A stretch of DNA of 64,000 nucleotides from Sphingosinicella sp963974575 (GCF_963974575.1 NZ_CAXBBQ010000003.1:62001-126000), one strand, 5' to 3'. Numbered from the stretch's first letter, positions 43,575 to 53,588 are shown. Notes: a model not told the origin generated them from the letters alone. Program-made: numbers and translations.

Positions 43575-43612
43575 GAGGGCCGGCATTCTCAAGCGTGAGA
43601 ATGCCGGCCCTC
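43575..43612. terminator. Perfect 16-bp stem terminator downstream of the EF-hand gene
   Basis: GAGGGCCGGCATTCTC (43575-43590) pairs without mismatch with GAGAATGCCGGCCCTC (43597-43612) around a 6-nt loop. On the minus strand the tail is TGTCTTTT, which suits termination 88 bp beyond the EF-hand gene stop; on the plus strand the tail is CGCGCGTTTT, so it may work weakly in that direction too. Confidence 0.8.
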
Positions 43613-43699
43613 CGCGCGTTTTGGGCGTGTTTCCGACAGGGGGGATCGGAAACGGCGCCCCGCGCTCTCAATACAGCAGATCGGACTGGGACGTGCCGA

Positions 43700-44374
43700 T
43701 CAGCTGTCGCCGCGCTCCGCGCGACGTTCCGCGCGCTTCGCCTCGTGCGCCGCACGGCGCTCGTCGGGGCTCAGCGTACCATCCTTGTTCGTGTCGGCGG
43801 CGTCGAAGCGTGCAAACGCCTTCGCCTTCGCCTCGGCGAGCGTGACGCGTCCGTCATTGTTGGCGTCAGCGGTTTCAAAGCCCTTCTCACCGAAGCCGCC
43901 CCAGCCCATTCCGCCGCGGTGCATCATATGGTGGCCCTTGCGCCCCTCGCCATCCTTGAACTTCATGCGCATCTCGCGGCGCTCATTGCCGCCGGCCGCT
44001 GCCGTCTCGCGGTGTTCCATCCACTTCATTTTCATCCCGGCGTGGTGCGAATCCCATTCCGTGCGGCTGATCTGGCCGTTCTTGTCGGCGTCCATCGATT
44101 CGAACATGCGCGTGCGTGCCTCGGCCATTTTCTTTTCGCCTTCGGCGCGCCGCGCTTCGGCGTGCGCCTTGACCTCGGCCTCGGTAACGGCGCCGTCCTT
44201 GTTCGCGTCCACCGCCGCGAAGCGCTCGGCGATCTTCTTTTCAACGTCCGCACGCGTCTCGGGCGCGCTCCAGCGGGCTGCCTTTTCCGCAGGCGCCGGG
44301 GCGGCAGTCTGCGCGATCGCGGGAAGCGCCATAAGCGCGGCAGCCGATGCGCCGATCATCAGGAATTTGGTCAC
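43700..44374 (-). CDS. Secreted EF-hand calcium-binding protein
   Basis: A 224-aa exported protein with a signal peptide (MTKFLMIGASAAALMALPAIA) and four EF-hand loops: DANKDGAVTEAE (about 54), DADKNGQISRTE (about 94), DANNDGRVTLAE (about 168) and DTNKDGTLSPDE (about 193), each with the Asp/Asn pattern and closing Glu. Between them is a His/Met-rich segment (GHHMMHRGGMGWGG) that could bind metal. Role likely periplasmic calcium binding, target unknown. It is divergent from argG; the two starts are 127 bp apart. Confidence 0.85.
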   Translation of the reverse strand: MTKFLMIGASAAALMALPAIAQTAAPAPAEKAARWSAPETRADVEKKIAERFAAVDANKDGAVTEAEVKAHAEARRAEGEKKMAEARTRMFESMDADKNGQISRTEWDSHHAGMKMKWMEHRETAAAGGNERREMRMKFKDGEGRKGHHMMHRGGMGWGGFGEKGFETADANNDGRVTLAEAKAKAFARFDAADTNKDGTLSPDERRAAHEAKRAERRAERGDS

Positions 44375-44501
44375 TGTCGGTACTCCGTTTCAGCATCTGA
44401 TTATCTGCCTATACGCAGCCCGCGCTGACTCTCCCTTGAATATGCCGTTCATCAATGCGAAGGGCGCGCGTACTTCGTTTTTTCGCGAAAGGTCTGGTTG
44501 G

Positions 44502-45716
<1,215 letters not shown>

Positions 45717-45754
45717 ACCCGCCTTTAACCCTGCGCCCCTAGTCTCGCCGCACC

Positions 45755-46852
45755 ATGGAAACGGCGGCACGGGCGATGAAAGCGGATATCGGCGAGCTTC
45801 GCGCGGCGGGCGTAATGCTCGGCATCGCCGGGCTTTACATGGCCGTGGTGCTCGGCACCGGGCTCATTCCGGCGGGCCAGTTCGTCCAGCTTTTCTCGGT
45901 TTACGCGCAGTCGCTCGGTGCTCTCACGCTCGCGGCGGGCGGCATCGCGCTCTTCGTCGAATGCGCGCGCCGCGCGCGCCGCGAAGGCGCCGCCCCCTCC
46001 CCGTTCGGCGTGATCCGCAGCTTCGTTGCGCTGCGCTGGCAGCGCGACCGTTTCCTCAGCCTCGCCGCGCCGCCGCTCGTTTGCGCGATCATGTTGGCGT
46101 CGTTCAATGCCTTCAAGCAGCTGGTCCTGCCGCGCGCCGGCTTCCACCTCGATCCGCTGTTCGCGGCGTGGGACAAGGCGCTGTTCCTCGGCACCGACCC
46201 GTGGGTCGTGACGCACAAAATTCTGAGCGGCCCGGCCGCGACGCTCGCCATCGACAGTTTCTACCACGGCTGGTTCGTACCGATGACGCTCGGCGTCATC
46301 GTCTGCGCGTACCTGCGCGATTCGCACCTGCGCACGCAGTATGTGCTCAGCTACGCGGTTTCGTGGATTCTGATCGGATCCGTGCTTGCTTGGCTGCTCC
46401 CGGCCGCGGGGCCGTGCTTCTACGATGATTTCGCGGGCGGCGCGCCGACGTTCACCGCACTGATGGACACGCTCGACAGCTACGACCGGACGCTCATCGC
46501 GGAAGGCGGCGTCGGGATCGCCGCACTCAAGAACCAGCAGGCGCTCCTCAACCACTTCAACGGCAACGGCACGCTCGTGCTCGGCGGCGGTATTTCGGCG
46601 ATGCCCTCGATGCACAATGCGCTCGCCGTCCTGTTCGCGCTCGGCGGTATGCGCATCAACCGCGTGCTCGGCTGGGTGATGTGGGTTTATGCGACGCTGA
46701 TCTGGATCGGCTCAATCCACCTCGGCTGGCACTATGCGATCGACGGGATCGCCGCAGCCGTGCTCGCTGTCCTCATCTGGTATGTCTGCGGTCGCGTCGC
46801 CGAGGTGATGCTCGCCGCGCGCGCACCGCGAACCTGCCCTCGCGCTCGCTGA
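45755..46852 (+). CDS. PAP2-family integral membrane phosphatase/transferase
   Basis: A 365-aa protein with about six to seven membrane helices. The C-terminal PAP2 motifs are SAMPSMHNALAV (motif 2, His about 283) and SIHLGWHYAIDGI (motif 3, His and Asp about 330-335); the first motif (K...RP) is not obvious. The long N-terminal hydrophobic part resembles inositolphosphotransferase-type (Aur1/Ipt1-like) PAP2 proteins, found in organisms with sphingolipids, such as sphingomonads. That link is inference. It lies 38 bp after argG and convergent with the gtrA-like gene. Confidence 0.82.
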   Translation: METAARAMKADIGELRAAGVMLGIAGLYMAVVLGTGLIPAGQFVQLFSVYAQSLGALTLAAGGIALFVECARRARREGAAPSPFGVIRSFVALRWQRDRFLSLAAPPLVCAIMLASFNAFKQLVLPRAGFHLDPLFAAWDKALFLGTDPWVVTHKILSGPAATLAIDSFYHGWFVPMTLGVIVCAYLRDSHLRTQYVLSYAVSWILIGSVLAWLLPAAGPCFYDDFAGGAPTFTALMDTLDSYDRTLIAEGGVGIAALKNQQALLNHFNGNGTLVLGGGISAMPSMHNALAVLFALGGMRINRVLGWVMWVYATLIWIGSIHLGWHYAIDGIAAAVLAVLIWYVCGRVAEVMLAARAPRTCPRAR

Positions 46853-46859
46853 ATAGGCG

Positions 46860-47237
46860 TCAGCGCGCGAAAACAGCGAACTTGTAGCTGAAGAAATTGA
46901 ACCCCATCGCCGCGATCGTCGCGGCGGCGAATGCCGGCGTCGTCGGCAGCCCGGCGTAGGTAAGCGCGGAGAAGGTGGCGGCGTTGACCGCCAGCCCGCC
47001 AAGCGAGGCGCCGACATAGCGGAGGAATTCCCGCCACGTCGGCGGCGCATCCACGCGAAACGTCCAGCGCCGGTTACCCATCCACGTCGTCAGGATCGCA
47101 AGGCTGAGCGCCGGAACCTGCGCCGCATAGGGAGAAACACCCGCACGAACCAGCGCTTCGAGGCTCACCGCGCCGAGAACGAACGCGGCGCCCCCGATCG
47201 CCAGAAACGCAGCGCCTTCGCGAAGCCGCGCCTTCAC
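46860..47237 (-). CDS. GtrA-family membrane protein
   Basis: A 125-aa protein with four membrane helices (AAFLAIGGAAFVLGAVSLEAL; VPALSLAILTTWMGNR; YVGASLGGLAVNAATFSAL; FAAATIAAMGFNFFSYKF), the GtrA pattern including TWMGNRRWTF after the second helix. GtrA proteins are proposed flippases for lipid-linked sugars. The start is GTG at 47237, which overlaps the stop of the GT2 gene (GTGA) and gives the family length; a longer reading would run inside the GT2 gene. Confidence 0.85.
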   Translation of the reverse strand: MKARLREGAAFLAIGGAAFVLGAVSLEALVRAGVSPYAAQVPALSLAILTTWMGNRRWTFRVDAPPTWREFLRYVGASLGGLAVNAATFSALTYAGLPTTPAFAAATIAAMGFNFFSYKFAVFAR

Positions 47238-48208
47238 GGCGTCGGCAGCCCGCGCTGCGTCAGCAGGAACATGCGCTTCAGTTCCACGCGCGAGCGCGAG
47301 ACCGAATCGAGAATGAGCCCGCACATCGCGGACATCGCCGCAATGATCATCAGCGCGGCGGCGAGGATCGCAGTCGGGAAGCGCGGCACGAGGCCGGTTT
47401 CCAGATACTCGGCAACGACCGGCAGGCCGAACGCCAGCGACACGAGCGTCAAGAGCGCGGCGAGCCCGCCGAAAAAGAACGCAGGCCGCGTCTCCTTCAG
47501 CAGCAGGAAGAACACCGAAAGGATGCGAAAGCCGTCGCGGAAGGTGCGGAGCTTGCTCACAGAGCCTTCCGGCCGCACGCCGTAATCGGTCTCGATCTCA
47601 GCGACCGGCAGCATCAGCTGGCTCGCGTGGACGGACATTTCGGTCTCGATCTCAAAGCCGCGGCTTACCGCCGGAAAGGTCTTGGCGAAGCGGCGGCTGA
47701 ACACGCGGTAGCCCGAAAAGATATCGCTGAAATCGTCGCCGAACATCCACTGGAACACGCCGTTGAACAGGCGGTTGCCGATCGCGTGGCCGGATCGCCC
47801 GGCGTCCTGCCGCACGCCGCGCCGCGTTCCCACCACCATGTCGAGCCGGCGTTCGACGAGCGCCTTCACCAGCATCGGCGCATCGGCCGCCGCATAGGTG
47901 CCGTCGCCGTCCGCCATCACGTAAATGTCGGCATCCACCTCGGCGAACATGCGCCTCACGACGTGGCCCTTGCCCTGCCGCTCCTCACGGATGACGATCG
48001 CGCCCGCGCCTTCCGCCACGCGCGCCGTGTCGTCGGAGGAATTATTGTCGAACACGTAGATGACCGCGCCGGGAAGCGCGTCCGCAAAGCTCGCGACCAC
48101 ATGCGCGATCGTCGCCGCCTCGTTGTAGCACGGCAGCACGACGGCGGTGGCAAGGCCGACCCGCGACTGCGCGGTGTCGAACTGCGAGGCTGAGGGGATC
48201 GAGACCAT
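47234..48208 (-). CDS. GT2 glycosyltransferase, polyprenol-phosphate sugar synthase type
   Basis: A 324-aa protein: GT-A domain with VVLPCYNEAATIAHVV (residues 22-37), FDNNSSDDT, the metal motif ADGDGTYAA (about 98-106) and the Arg/Gly-rich loop; two membrane helices follow at about 240-300 (AFFFGGLAALLTLVSLAFGL; ILAAALMIIAAMSAMCGLIL). This is the DPM1/ArnC/GtrB architecture, making polyprenyl-phosphate hexose. The start at 48208 has GAGGAA 5 bp upstream. It is coupled to the gtrA-like gene by overlapping stop/start and divergent from the GT-C-like gene. Confidence 0.88.
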   Translation of the reverse strand: MVSIPSASQFDTAQSRVGLATAVVLPCYNEAATIAHVVASFADALPGAVIYVFDNNSSDDTARVAEGAGAIVIREERQGKGHVVRRMFAEVDADIYVMADGDGTYAAADAPMLVKALVERRLDMVVGTRRGVRQDAGRSGHAIGNRLFNGVFQWMFGDDFSDIFSGYRVFSRRFAKTFPAVSRGFEIETEMSVHASQLMLPVAEIETDYGVRPEGSVSKLRTFRDGFRILSVFFLLLKETRPAFFFGGLAALLTLVSLAFGLPVVAEYLETGLVPRFPTAILAAALMIIAAMSAMCGLILDSVSRSRVELKRMFLLTQRGLPTP

Positions 48209-48330
48209 GACTGTTCCTCGGGCGGAAAGTTCCGATTGGCGAAACTCTAGGGCGGCGATGGCTTCCAACAGGTTAATATCGCGGCTCTTCGAAGCCGACT
48301 GTTAACCACGTACGCCGTAGAGCAGCGCAC

Positions 48331-50106
48331 ATGGATACGGATCGGACCCGCGGCTTCCTCGTGCCGCTGCTCATCATCTGGCTGCTCGCCGCGCTCGCGC
48401 TCACGATCGTGAACCGCGCGGATATCGCCGCGCTCGACCTTCCCGATACCGACGACGCGCAGCGGCTGATGCAGGTGCGCGACTGGCTTGGCGGGCAGGC
48501 GTGGGGCGATGTCGATCAGCACCGCATGAACCCGCCCGCAGGCGCGAACATGCATTGGTCGCGCCTCGTCGACCTGCCGATCGCGGGCATCATCGCCCTC
48601 ACCGAGCCCGTTTTCGGCCGCGCTGTTGCCGAGCGCATCGCAGGCACCGCCGTGCCGCTCCTTGCGCTTCTCGTCACGATGGGCGCCGCCGCGCTCGCCG
48701 CATTCCGTCTCGCCGAGCGGCAGGCCGCCATCCTCGCGGCGGTGTTCATCGCGGCAAGCGGCCAGATCCTGTCGCTGTTCAAGCCGCTCAGGATCGATCA
48801 CCACAATTGGCAGATCGCGTTCATGCTGTGCGCCGTCGCAGCGCTTGCCGATCCGCGCCGCCGCTTTTCGTCGGGTGTCCTTGCTGGTCTCGCCACCGTC
48901 GCGGCGCTCGTCATCGGACTTGAGATGCTCCCGCACCTCGTGGTCGTCGGCGCGATCCTCGTGCTCGGCTGGTGCCGTGAGCCGGCACTCGGGCGGATGC
49001 TCGCAGGCTACGGCGTCGCGCTAGTGGTGGGATCGGCACTTGCCTTTCCGGCCTTCGTGCCGCCCGCGCGCTGGTGGTTCGCCGCGTGCGATGCCTTCTC
49101 GCCCGTCTATGCCGCGCCGCTCGTTTTCGGCGGCGCGCTCGCCGCGATCCTGCCGCAGATCGATGTGCTCACGTCACCGCTGAGGCGCGCTATCGCCGCG
49201 GCTATCGGCTTCGCGAGCGTCGGCGTTGCGGTGCTCGTCGCTTTCCCGCACTGCGCGGGCGGCCCGATGGCGATGCTCGACCCAGCGTTCCTGCCGGTCC
49301 TCGCCCGCATCAGCGAGGCGCGTTCGATCATCAGCTATCTCGGCACCGAGCCCGAAACCGCGATCGCGTTCGGCCTTTATCCCTTCATCGGTATCGCCTG
49401 CGCCTTCGTGATGCTGCGCCGCGCGGACGCGGACAGCCGCTTCGGCTGGAGCCTCGTGTTCGGCCTGCTCGCCACCACGACATGGCTGATGTTCCTGCAG
49501 CTCCGCGCCGCGACCGGGCCGAACGCTCTCGCCGCGATCGCCGCAGCCGCCGTCACCGCGATGCTGCTGCCCCGCGCCCGCGCGATCCCGTCGACACTGC
49601 CGCGTATCGGCGCAACCATGCTCGTGCTCGTCGGCCTCACCAGCGCGCTACCCATGTTCGCCGCGCTCGCGGCAAAGCGCCTGGGCGGCTCCGGCAATGC
49701 CGCCCCAGCGGCCGCACCTCTCGCCTCGTGCACCGCATCCGCGACACTCGCACCGCTGAACGGTGTGCCCGAGGGCATCATCGCCGACGTGTTCGACATG
49801 GGGCCCGCGATCCTCGTCCACACACCGCACAGCGTCATCGCCGGCCCCTACCACCGCAATGCGGCCTCCATCGCTGACTCCGTCCGCCTGTGGCGCGCGG
49901 ACGACGAGGAGGCAAAGATGATCGCCACGCGCTACGGCGCGACCTATGTGCTCGGCTGCGTCGGCACCAACGACCTCGCCGCCGCGAAGAAAGAAGCGCC
50001 CGGGGGTCTCTGGGCACGGCTGGAAGGCGGAGAGGTTCCGGCGTGGCTCGAACCCGTGCCGATGCCCAAGGGGTCCCCCTTGCGGCTTTACCGGATCAAA
50101 GGCTGA
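48331..50106 (+). CDS. Polytopic GT-C-like glycosyltransferase
   Basis: A 591-aa protein with about eleven to twelve membrane helices. After the first helix a periplasmic loop contains DLPDTDDAQRLMQVRDWL and a following HWSRLVDLPIAG; the acidic pair early in loop 1 is the hallmark of GT-C enzymes (STT3/PMT type). The C-terminal 150 residues after the last helix form a soluble periplasmic domain with two Cys. With the adjacent GT2 and GtrA-like genes, transfer of a sugar from polyprenyl phosphate to lipid or protein is a reasonable proposal. Acceptor unknown. Confidence 0.65.
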   Translation: MDTDRTRGFLVPLLIIWLLAALALTIVNRADIAALDLPDTDDAQRLMQVRDWLGGQAWGDVDQHRMNPPAGANMHWSRLVDLPIAGIIALTEPVFGRAVAERIAGTAVPLLALLVTMGAAALAAFRLAERQAAILAAVFIAASGQILSLFKPLRIDHHNWQIAFMLCAVAALADPRRRFSSGVLAGLATVAALVIGLEMLPHLVVVGAILVLGWCREPALGRMLAGYGVALVVGSALAFPAFVPPARWWFAACDAFSPVYAAPLVFGGALAAILPQIDVLTSPLRRAIAAAIGFASVGVAVLVAFPHCAGGPMAMLDPAFLPVLARISEARSIISYLGTEPETAIAFGLYPFIGIACAFVMLRRADADSRFGWSLVFGLLATTTWLMFLQLRAATGPNALAAIAAAAVTAMLLPRARAIPSTLPRIGATMLVLVGLTSALPMFAALAAKRLGGSGNAAPAAAPLASCTASATLAPLNGVPEGIIADVFDMGPAILVHTPHSVIAGPYHRNAASIADSVRLWRADDEEAKMIATRYGATYVLGCVGTNDLAAAKKEAPGGLWARLEGGEVPAWLEPVPMPKGSPLRLYRIKG

Positions 50107-50716
50107 AGCTCGCCCGGATTCCGTCGATCACGTATTGCGCGGCGAGCGCGGCAAGGATGACGCCGAGCAGCCGCGTGATCATCGCCTCGATCTTCTCGCC
50201 GAGCAGCCGCATCAGCGGCCCTGCGGTCAGAAGCGCGAGCAATGTCAGCGCCAGCACGATGCCGAGCGCAAGAAGCACAACGCTGCGCTCCATCCAGCCG
50301 TTCGCCTGCGAGGTGAGCAGCATCACGCTCGCGATCGAGCCCGGCCCGGCGAGCATCGGGATCGCCATCGGGAACACCGAGACGTCCTCGATCTCCTTCG
50401 ATGCCACCTCCTGCGCGCGCGAATTGCGCCGTTCGGTACGCTTTTCGAACACCATTTCGGACGCGATCAGGAACAGCAGGATGCCGCCCGCGATGCGGAA
50501 CGCATCAAGGCTGATGCCGAGCGCCGCGAGCATCCCCTTGCCGAGGAAGGCGAAGAACAGCAGCACCGCCGCTGCCACCAGCACCGATCGGATCGCCATG
50601 GACCGCCGCTGCTGCGCGGACGCGCCCGCCGTCAGCGAAGAATAGATCGGCGCGCACCCCGGCGGATCGATCACCACGAAAAGCGTGGCGAGCGCCGAGA
50701 TGAACAGCTCGGTCAT
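50096..50716 (-). CDS. MarC-family membrane protein
   Basis: A 206-aa protein with six membrane helices, beginning MTELFISALATLFVVIDPPG and with FLIASEMVFEKR and the FPMAIPMLAGPGSIASVMLL block typical of MarC/YchE. Despite the name, a role in drug resistance is not established for the family. It begins 1 bp inside the folD stop (TGATG) and ends 11 bp inside the convergent GT-C-like gene. Confidence 0.9.
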   Translation of the reverse strand: MTELFISALATLFVVIDPPGCAPIYSSLTAGASAQQRRSMAIRSVLVAAAVLLFFAFLGKGMLAALGISLDAFRIAGGILLFLIASEMVFEKRTERRNSRAQEVASKEIEDVSVFPMAIPMLAGPGSIASVMLLTSQANGWMERSVVLLALGIVLALTLLALLTAGPLMRLLGEKIEAMITRLLGVILAALAAQYVIDGIRASFSL

Positions 50717-51615
50717 CAGAGCCCTTCGGGTGCGGGCAGCCCGGCGCGGCGATGCGCGGCGACGAGCGTGTTGCGCAGAAGCACGGCGATGGTCATCGGC
50801 CCGACACCGCCCGGAACCGGCGTCACCCCGCTCGCGGTCTCCATGGCCTCGGCGTAGGCGACGTCGCCGACGAGCCGCGTCTTGCCCTCGCCGCGTTCCG
50901 GCGCCGCGATGCGGTTGATGCCGACATCAATCACGACCGCGCCCGGCTTCAGCCAGTCGCCGCGCACCATTTCCGGGCGACCGACGGCGGCAATCACGAT
51001 GTCCGCCTCGCGCACCACCGAAGGCAGGTCAGCCGTGCGGCTGTGCGCGATGGTGACGGTTGCATTCGCGGCGAGTAGAAGCTGCGCCATCGGCTTGCCG
51101 ACGATGTTCGATCGGCCGATCACGACCGCGCGCTTCCCCGAAAGGTCGCGGCCGATCCGGTCTTCCAGCAGCATCATGCAGCCGAGCGGCGTGCACGGTA
51201 CGAGCCCGGGAAGCCCGGTCGCCAGCCGCCCCGCGTTCACGATATGAAACCCGTCCACATCCTTTTCGGGGTCGATCGCCTCGATCACCGCGCTCTCGCG
51301 CATGTGCTTCGGAAGCGGCATCTGCACGAGGATGCCGTCGACGCTCTCGTCGGCGTTCAGCGTTTCGACGAGCGCGATCAGATCGGCCTCGGGCGTGTCG
51401 GCAGGCAGCCGATGCTCAAAGCTCACCATGCCGGCCTCGACCGTCGCCTTGTGCTTCGATCCGACATAGACCTGGCTCGCCGGGTCTTCGCCCACGAGCA
51501 CGACCGCGAGGCCGGGCCTGCGCCCCGTCGCCGCGAGAAATGGCGCAACCGCGGCGGACACACGTCCGCGGAGACCCTCGGCAAATGCCTTGCCGTCGAT
51601 ACGCTCAGCCGTCAT
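50716..51615 (-). CDS. folD: Methylenetetrahydrofolate dehydrogenase/cyclohydrolase
   Basis: Bifunctional one-carbon enzyme interconverting 5,10-methylene- and 10-formyl-tetrahydrofolate. The 299-aa protein has YVGSKHKATVEAGM (catalytic Lys about 57), GILVQMPLPKHM (about 97-108), DVDGFH, PCTPLGCMMLL, the NADP motif VIGRSNIVGKPMAQLLL and PVPGGVGPMTIAVLL near the end. It lies 10 bp after yggT and overlaps marC by 1 bp. Confidence 0.97.
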   Translation of the reverse strand: MTAERIDGKAFAEGLRGRVSAAVAPFLAATGRRPGLAVVLVGEDPASQVYVGSKHKATVEAGMVSFEHRLPADTPEADLIALVETLNADESVDGILVQMPLPKHMRESAVIEAIDPEKDVDGFHIVNAGRLATGLPGLVPCTPLGCMMLLEDRIGRDLSGKRAVVIGRSNIVGKPMAQLLLAANATVTIAHSRTADLPSVVREADIVIAAVGRPEMVRGDWLKPGAVVIDVGINRIAAPERGEGKTRLVGDVAYAEAMETASGVTPVPGGVGPMTIAVLLRNTLVAAHRRAGLPAPEGL

Positions 51616-51625
51616 TTGAAAACTT

Positions 51626-51928
51626 TCAGCCCGCCATGATGTCGAAAACCAGCGCCGGAACCAGCCGCTGGATGAGGATGAGGCCGAGGATCAGCACCAT
51701 CGGCGAAAGGTCGATACCGCCGAGATCGGGGAGCACGCGCCGGATCGGCCGCATCATCGGCTCAGTCAGCCGGTCGAGCCCGGTCAGCAGGCTGCGGACG
51801 AATTGATTGCTGGTGTTGATGACGTTGAACGCCACCAGCCAGCTGATGATGACCTGCGCGATGATGATCCAGATCACGAGCTGGATGACCATCGTGAAGA
51901 TACCGAGCAGAGCTGCGACCGTATTCAT
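51626..51928 (-). CDS. YggT-family membrane protein
   Basis: A 100-aa protein with two hydrophobic segments (residues 12-34 and 77-96) around the conserved loop LTEPMMRPIRRVLPDLGGIDLSPMV (blocks, 55-78), the YggT pattern. The function is poorly known (osmotic/membrane organisation). The ATG at 51928 is chosen because earlier frame residues belong to the neighbouring MarR gene in another frame. It is the first gene of a yggT-folD-marC unit. Confidence 0.9.
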   Translation of the reverse strand: MNTVAALLGIFTMVIQLVIWIIIAQVIISWLVAFNVINTSNQFVRSLLTGLDRLTEPMMRPIRRVLPDLGGIDLSPMVLILGLILIQRLVPALVFDIMAG

Positions 51929-51966
51929 GCGAGTCCATTCCTTGGCACACCGTGCAGGCCTGTCTC

Positions 51967-52422
51967 CTAACGGCGCACCGAAACGGTGTCCACCGCGTCC
52001 TCCGCGCCGAGCCCGTTCTCGATCGCATCGATCGCGGCGAGCAGCCCCGCCTTGTCGCAGCGCGCCGCGATATCCGCCTCGATCGCGAGCACGCCGGGCG
52101 CGATCTCGCCGTACAGGCGCTCCCCCTCCGTCGTCAGCGTCAGGCGCGAGGTGCGGCCGTCGCGGTCGTCCGCCGCGCGGCGCATCAGACCGCGCGCGAT
52201 CAGCGCGGAAACGGCCCGGCTTACCGTCGCCTTCTCCATCGGGGTCATCCGCACCACGTCCTGCGCGCTCCGCCCCGGCTTCTCGGCGACCGCCGCAAGC
52301 ACGCGCCACTGCGGCGAGGACAGGCCGCAGCCTTCATAGACCCGCGCGAGCCGCTGGCTCAGCCGGTCGGAGAGCACCGCGACGCGGTAGGGCAGGAACG
52401 TGTCGAGACGGATCGGAGGCAT
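51967..52422 (-). CDS. MarR-family regulator of the tyrosine catabolism operon
   Basis: A 151-aa winged-helix repressor. The recognition region is SAQDVVRMTPMEKATVSRAVSALIARGLMRRAADDRDGRTSRLTLT (split here: SAQDVVRMTPMEK, TVSRAVSALIARGL, DDRDGRTSRLTLT), with the wing DDRDGR typical of MarR. The ATG at 52422 has CGGAGGC upstream on its own strand's reading (purine-rich CGATATG region is weak), and the family N-terminus fits. It is divergent from hpd; the shared 80-bp region holds a palindromic operator, so it very likely represses hpd and may regulate itself. Confidence 0.88.
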   Translation of the reverse strand: MPPIRLDTFLPYRVAVLSDRLSQRLARVYEGCGLSSPQWRVLAAVAEKPGRSAQDVVRMTPMEKATVSRAVSALIARGLMRRAADDRDGRTSRLTLTTEGERLYGEIAPGVLAIEADIAARCDKAGLLAAIDAIENGLGAEDAVDTVSVRR

Positions 52423-52432
52423 ATCGTTCCAC

Positions 52433-52461
52433 TTGCAACAAGTTTCATATGAAACTAATAT
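52433..52461 (+). promoter_or_regulatory. Promoter of the hpd-hmgA operon
   Basis: TTGCAA (52433-52438) and TAATAT (52456-52461) are separated by exactly 17 bp and face hpd. The start of transcription would be near 52468, giving a short leader of about 35 nt with AATGAGGGAGTGA ahead of the hpd ATG. Confidence 0.7.
52441..52456. promoter_or_regulatory. 16-bp palindromic operator for the MarR-type regulator
   Basis: AGTTTCATATGAAACT is a perfect inverted repeat of two 8-bp halves. It fills the spacer of the hpd promoter (52439-52455), so a bound dimer would block RNA polymerase. The length and symmetry are those of MarR-family sites, and the regulator gene starts 18 bp away on the other strand. 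Confidence 0.75.
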
Positions 52462-52502
52462 CACGGAATAGCGACTCGAAGCAAATGAGGGAGTGAGCGT
52501 CA

Positions 52503-53585
52503 ATGGCCGACCTTTTCGAAAACCCGGCAGGGCTCGACGGATTCGAATTCCTGGAGTTCTCAGCGCAGGATCCTGCGGTCGTCGATCGTGTGTTCCGCCA
52601 GCTCGGCTTCACCCCCATCGCTAAGCACCGCTCGAAGGACGTGACGCTTTACCGGCAGGGCCACGTCAACTTCCTGCTGAACGCCGAGCCGCGCTCGCCC
52701 GCCGCCTTCTTCGCCGAGGAACATGAAGCCGGCGCCTGCGCGATGGGCTTCCGCGTGAAGGACGCCGCGAAGGCTTATGCGCACGCCGTCGCGAACGGCG
52801 CCGAACCCATGCCGACCGCCACCGGCTGGATGGAGCTTCGGCTCCCCGCCATCAAGGGCATCGGCGGTAGTCTCATCTATCTCATCGATCGCTACGGCGA
52901 CGATGCGGACATCTACGACATCGATTTCCGCTATTTCGAAGGTGTTGACCGCCATCCCAAGGGCGCGGGGCTGGAGATCATCGATCACCTCACGCACAAC
53001 GTCTATCGCGGCCGCATGAAGTTCTGGGCGGAGTTCTACGAGAAGCTCTTCAACTTCCGCGAGATTCGCTACTTCGACATCAAGGGCGAATACACCGGCC
53101 TCACCAGCAAGGCGATGACGGCGCCGGACGGCAAGATCCGCATTCCGCTGAACGAGGAAGCCAAGCAGGGCGGCGGCCAGATCGAAGAGTTCCTGATGGC
53201 CTTCAACGGCGAGGGCATCCAGCATGTCGCGCTCTCCACGGCCGACATCTATTCCACGATCGACAGCCTGAAAGCGCTCGGCCTGCCGTTCATGACCGCA
53301 CCGCCCGAAACCTATTATGCAATGCTCGACGAGCGCCTGCCCGGCCACGGCGAGCCCGTTGACGCGATGAAGTCCCGCGGCATCCTGCTCGACGGCTCCA
53401 CCGAGAACAACGACCCGCGCCTGCTCCTGCAAATCTTCTCGGGCAACGTGCTCGGCCCGGTGTTCTTCGAGATCATCCAGCGCAAGAAGGACGAAGGCTT
53501 CGGCGAGGGCAATTTCAAGGCGCTGTTCGAATCAATCGAGCGCGACCAGATCGAGCGCGGCGTGCTCGAAACCGCGGAGGGCTGA
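52503..53585 (+). CDS. hpd: 4-hydroxyphenylpyruvate dioxygenase
   Basis: Converts 4-hydroxyphenylpyruvate to homogentisate, step two of tyrosine breakdown. The 360-aa non-haem iron enzyme has two VOC domains; the iron ligands are the His in DHLTHNV (about 162), the His in GIQHVALST (about 240) and the Glu in FFEIIQRK (about 322). The C-terminal GFGEGNFKALFESIERDQ closing helix is present. It heads the operon behind the MarR-controlled promoter and hmgA follows after 3 bp. Confidence 0.96.
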   Translation: MADLFENPAGLDGFEFLEFSAQDPAVVDRVFRQLGFTPIAKHRSKDVTLYRQGHVNFLLNAEPRSPAAFFAEEHEAGACAMGFRVKDAAKAYAHAVANGAEPMPTATGWMELRLPAIKGIGGSLIYLIDRYGDDADIYDIDFRYFEGVDRHPKGAGLEIIDHLTHNVYRGRMKFWAEFYEKLFNFREIRYFDIKGEYTGLTSKAMTAPDGKIRIPLNEEAKQGGGQIEEFLMAFNGEGIQHVALSTADIYSTIDSLKALGLPFMTAPPETYYAMLDERLPGHGEPVDAMKSRGILLDGSTENNDPRLLLQIFSGNVLGPVFFEIIQRKKDEGFGEGNFKALFESIERDQIERGVLETAEG

Positions 53586-53588
53586 GCC

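Noticed and set aside
44481..44490. The palindrome TTTCGCGAAA ahead of argG as an ArgR-type operator
   Set aside because: It does not resemble an ARG box and is only 10 bp; kept as a remark in the argG entry only.
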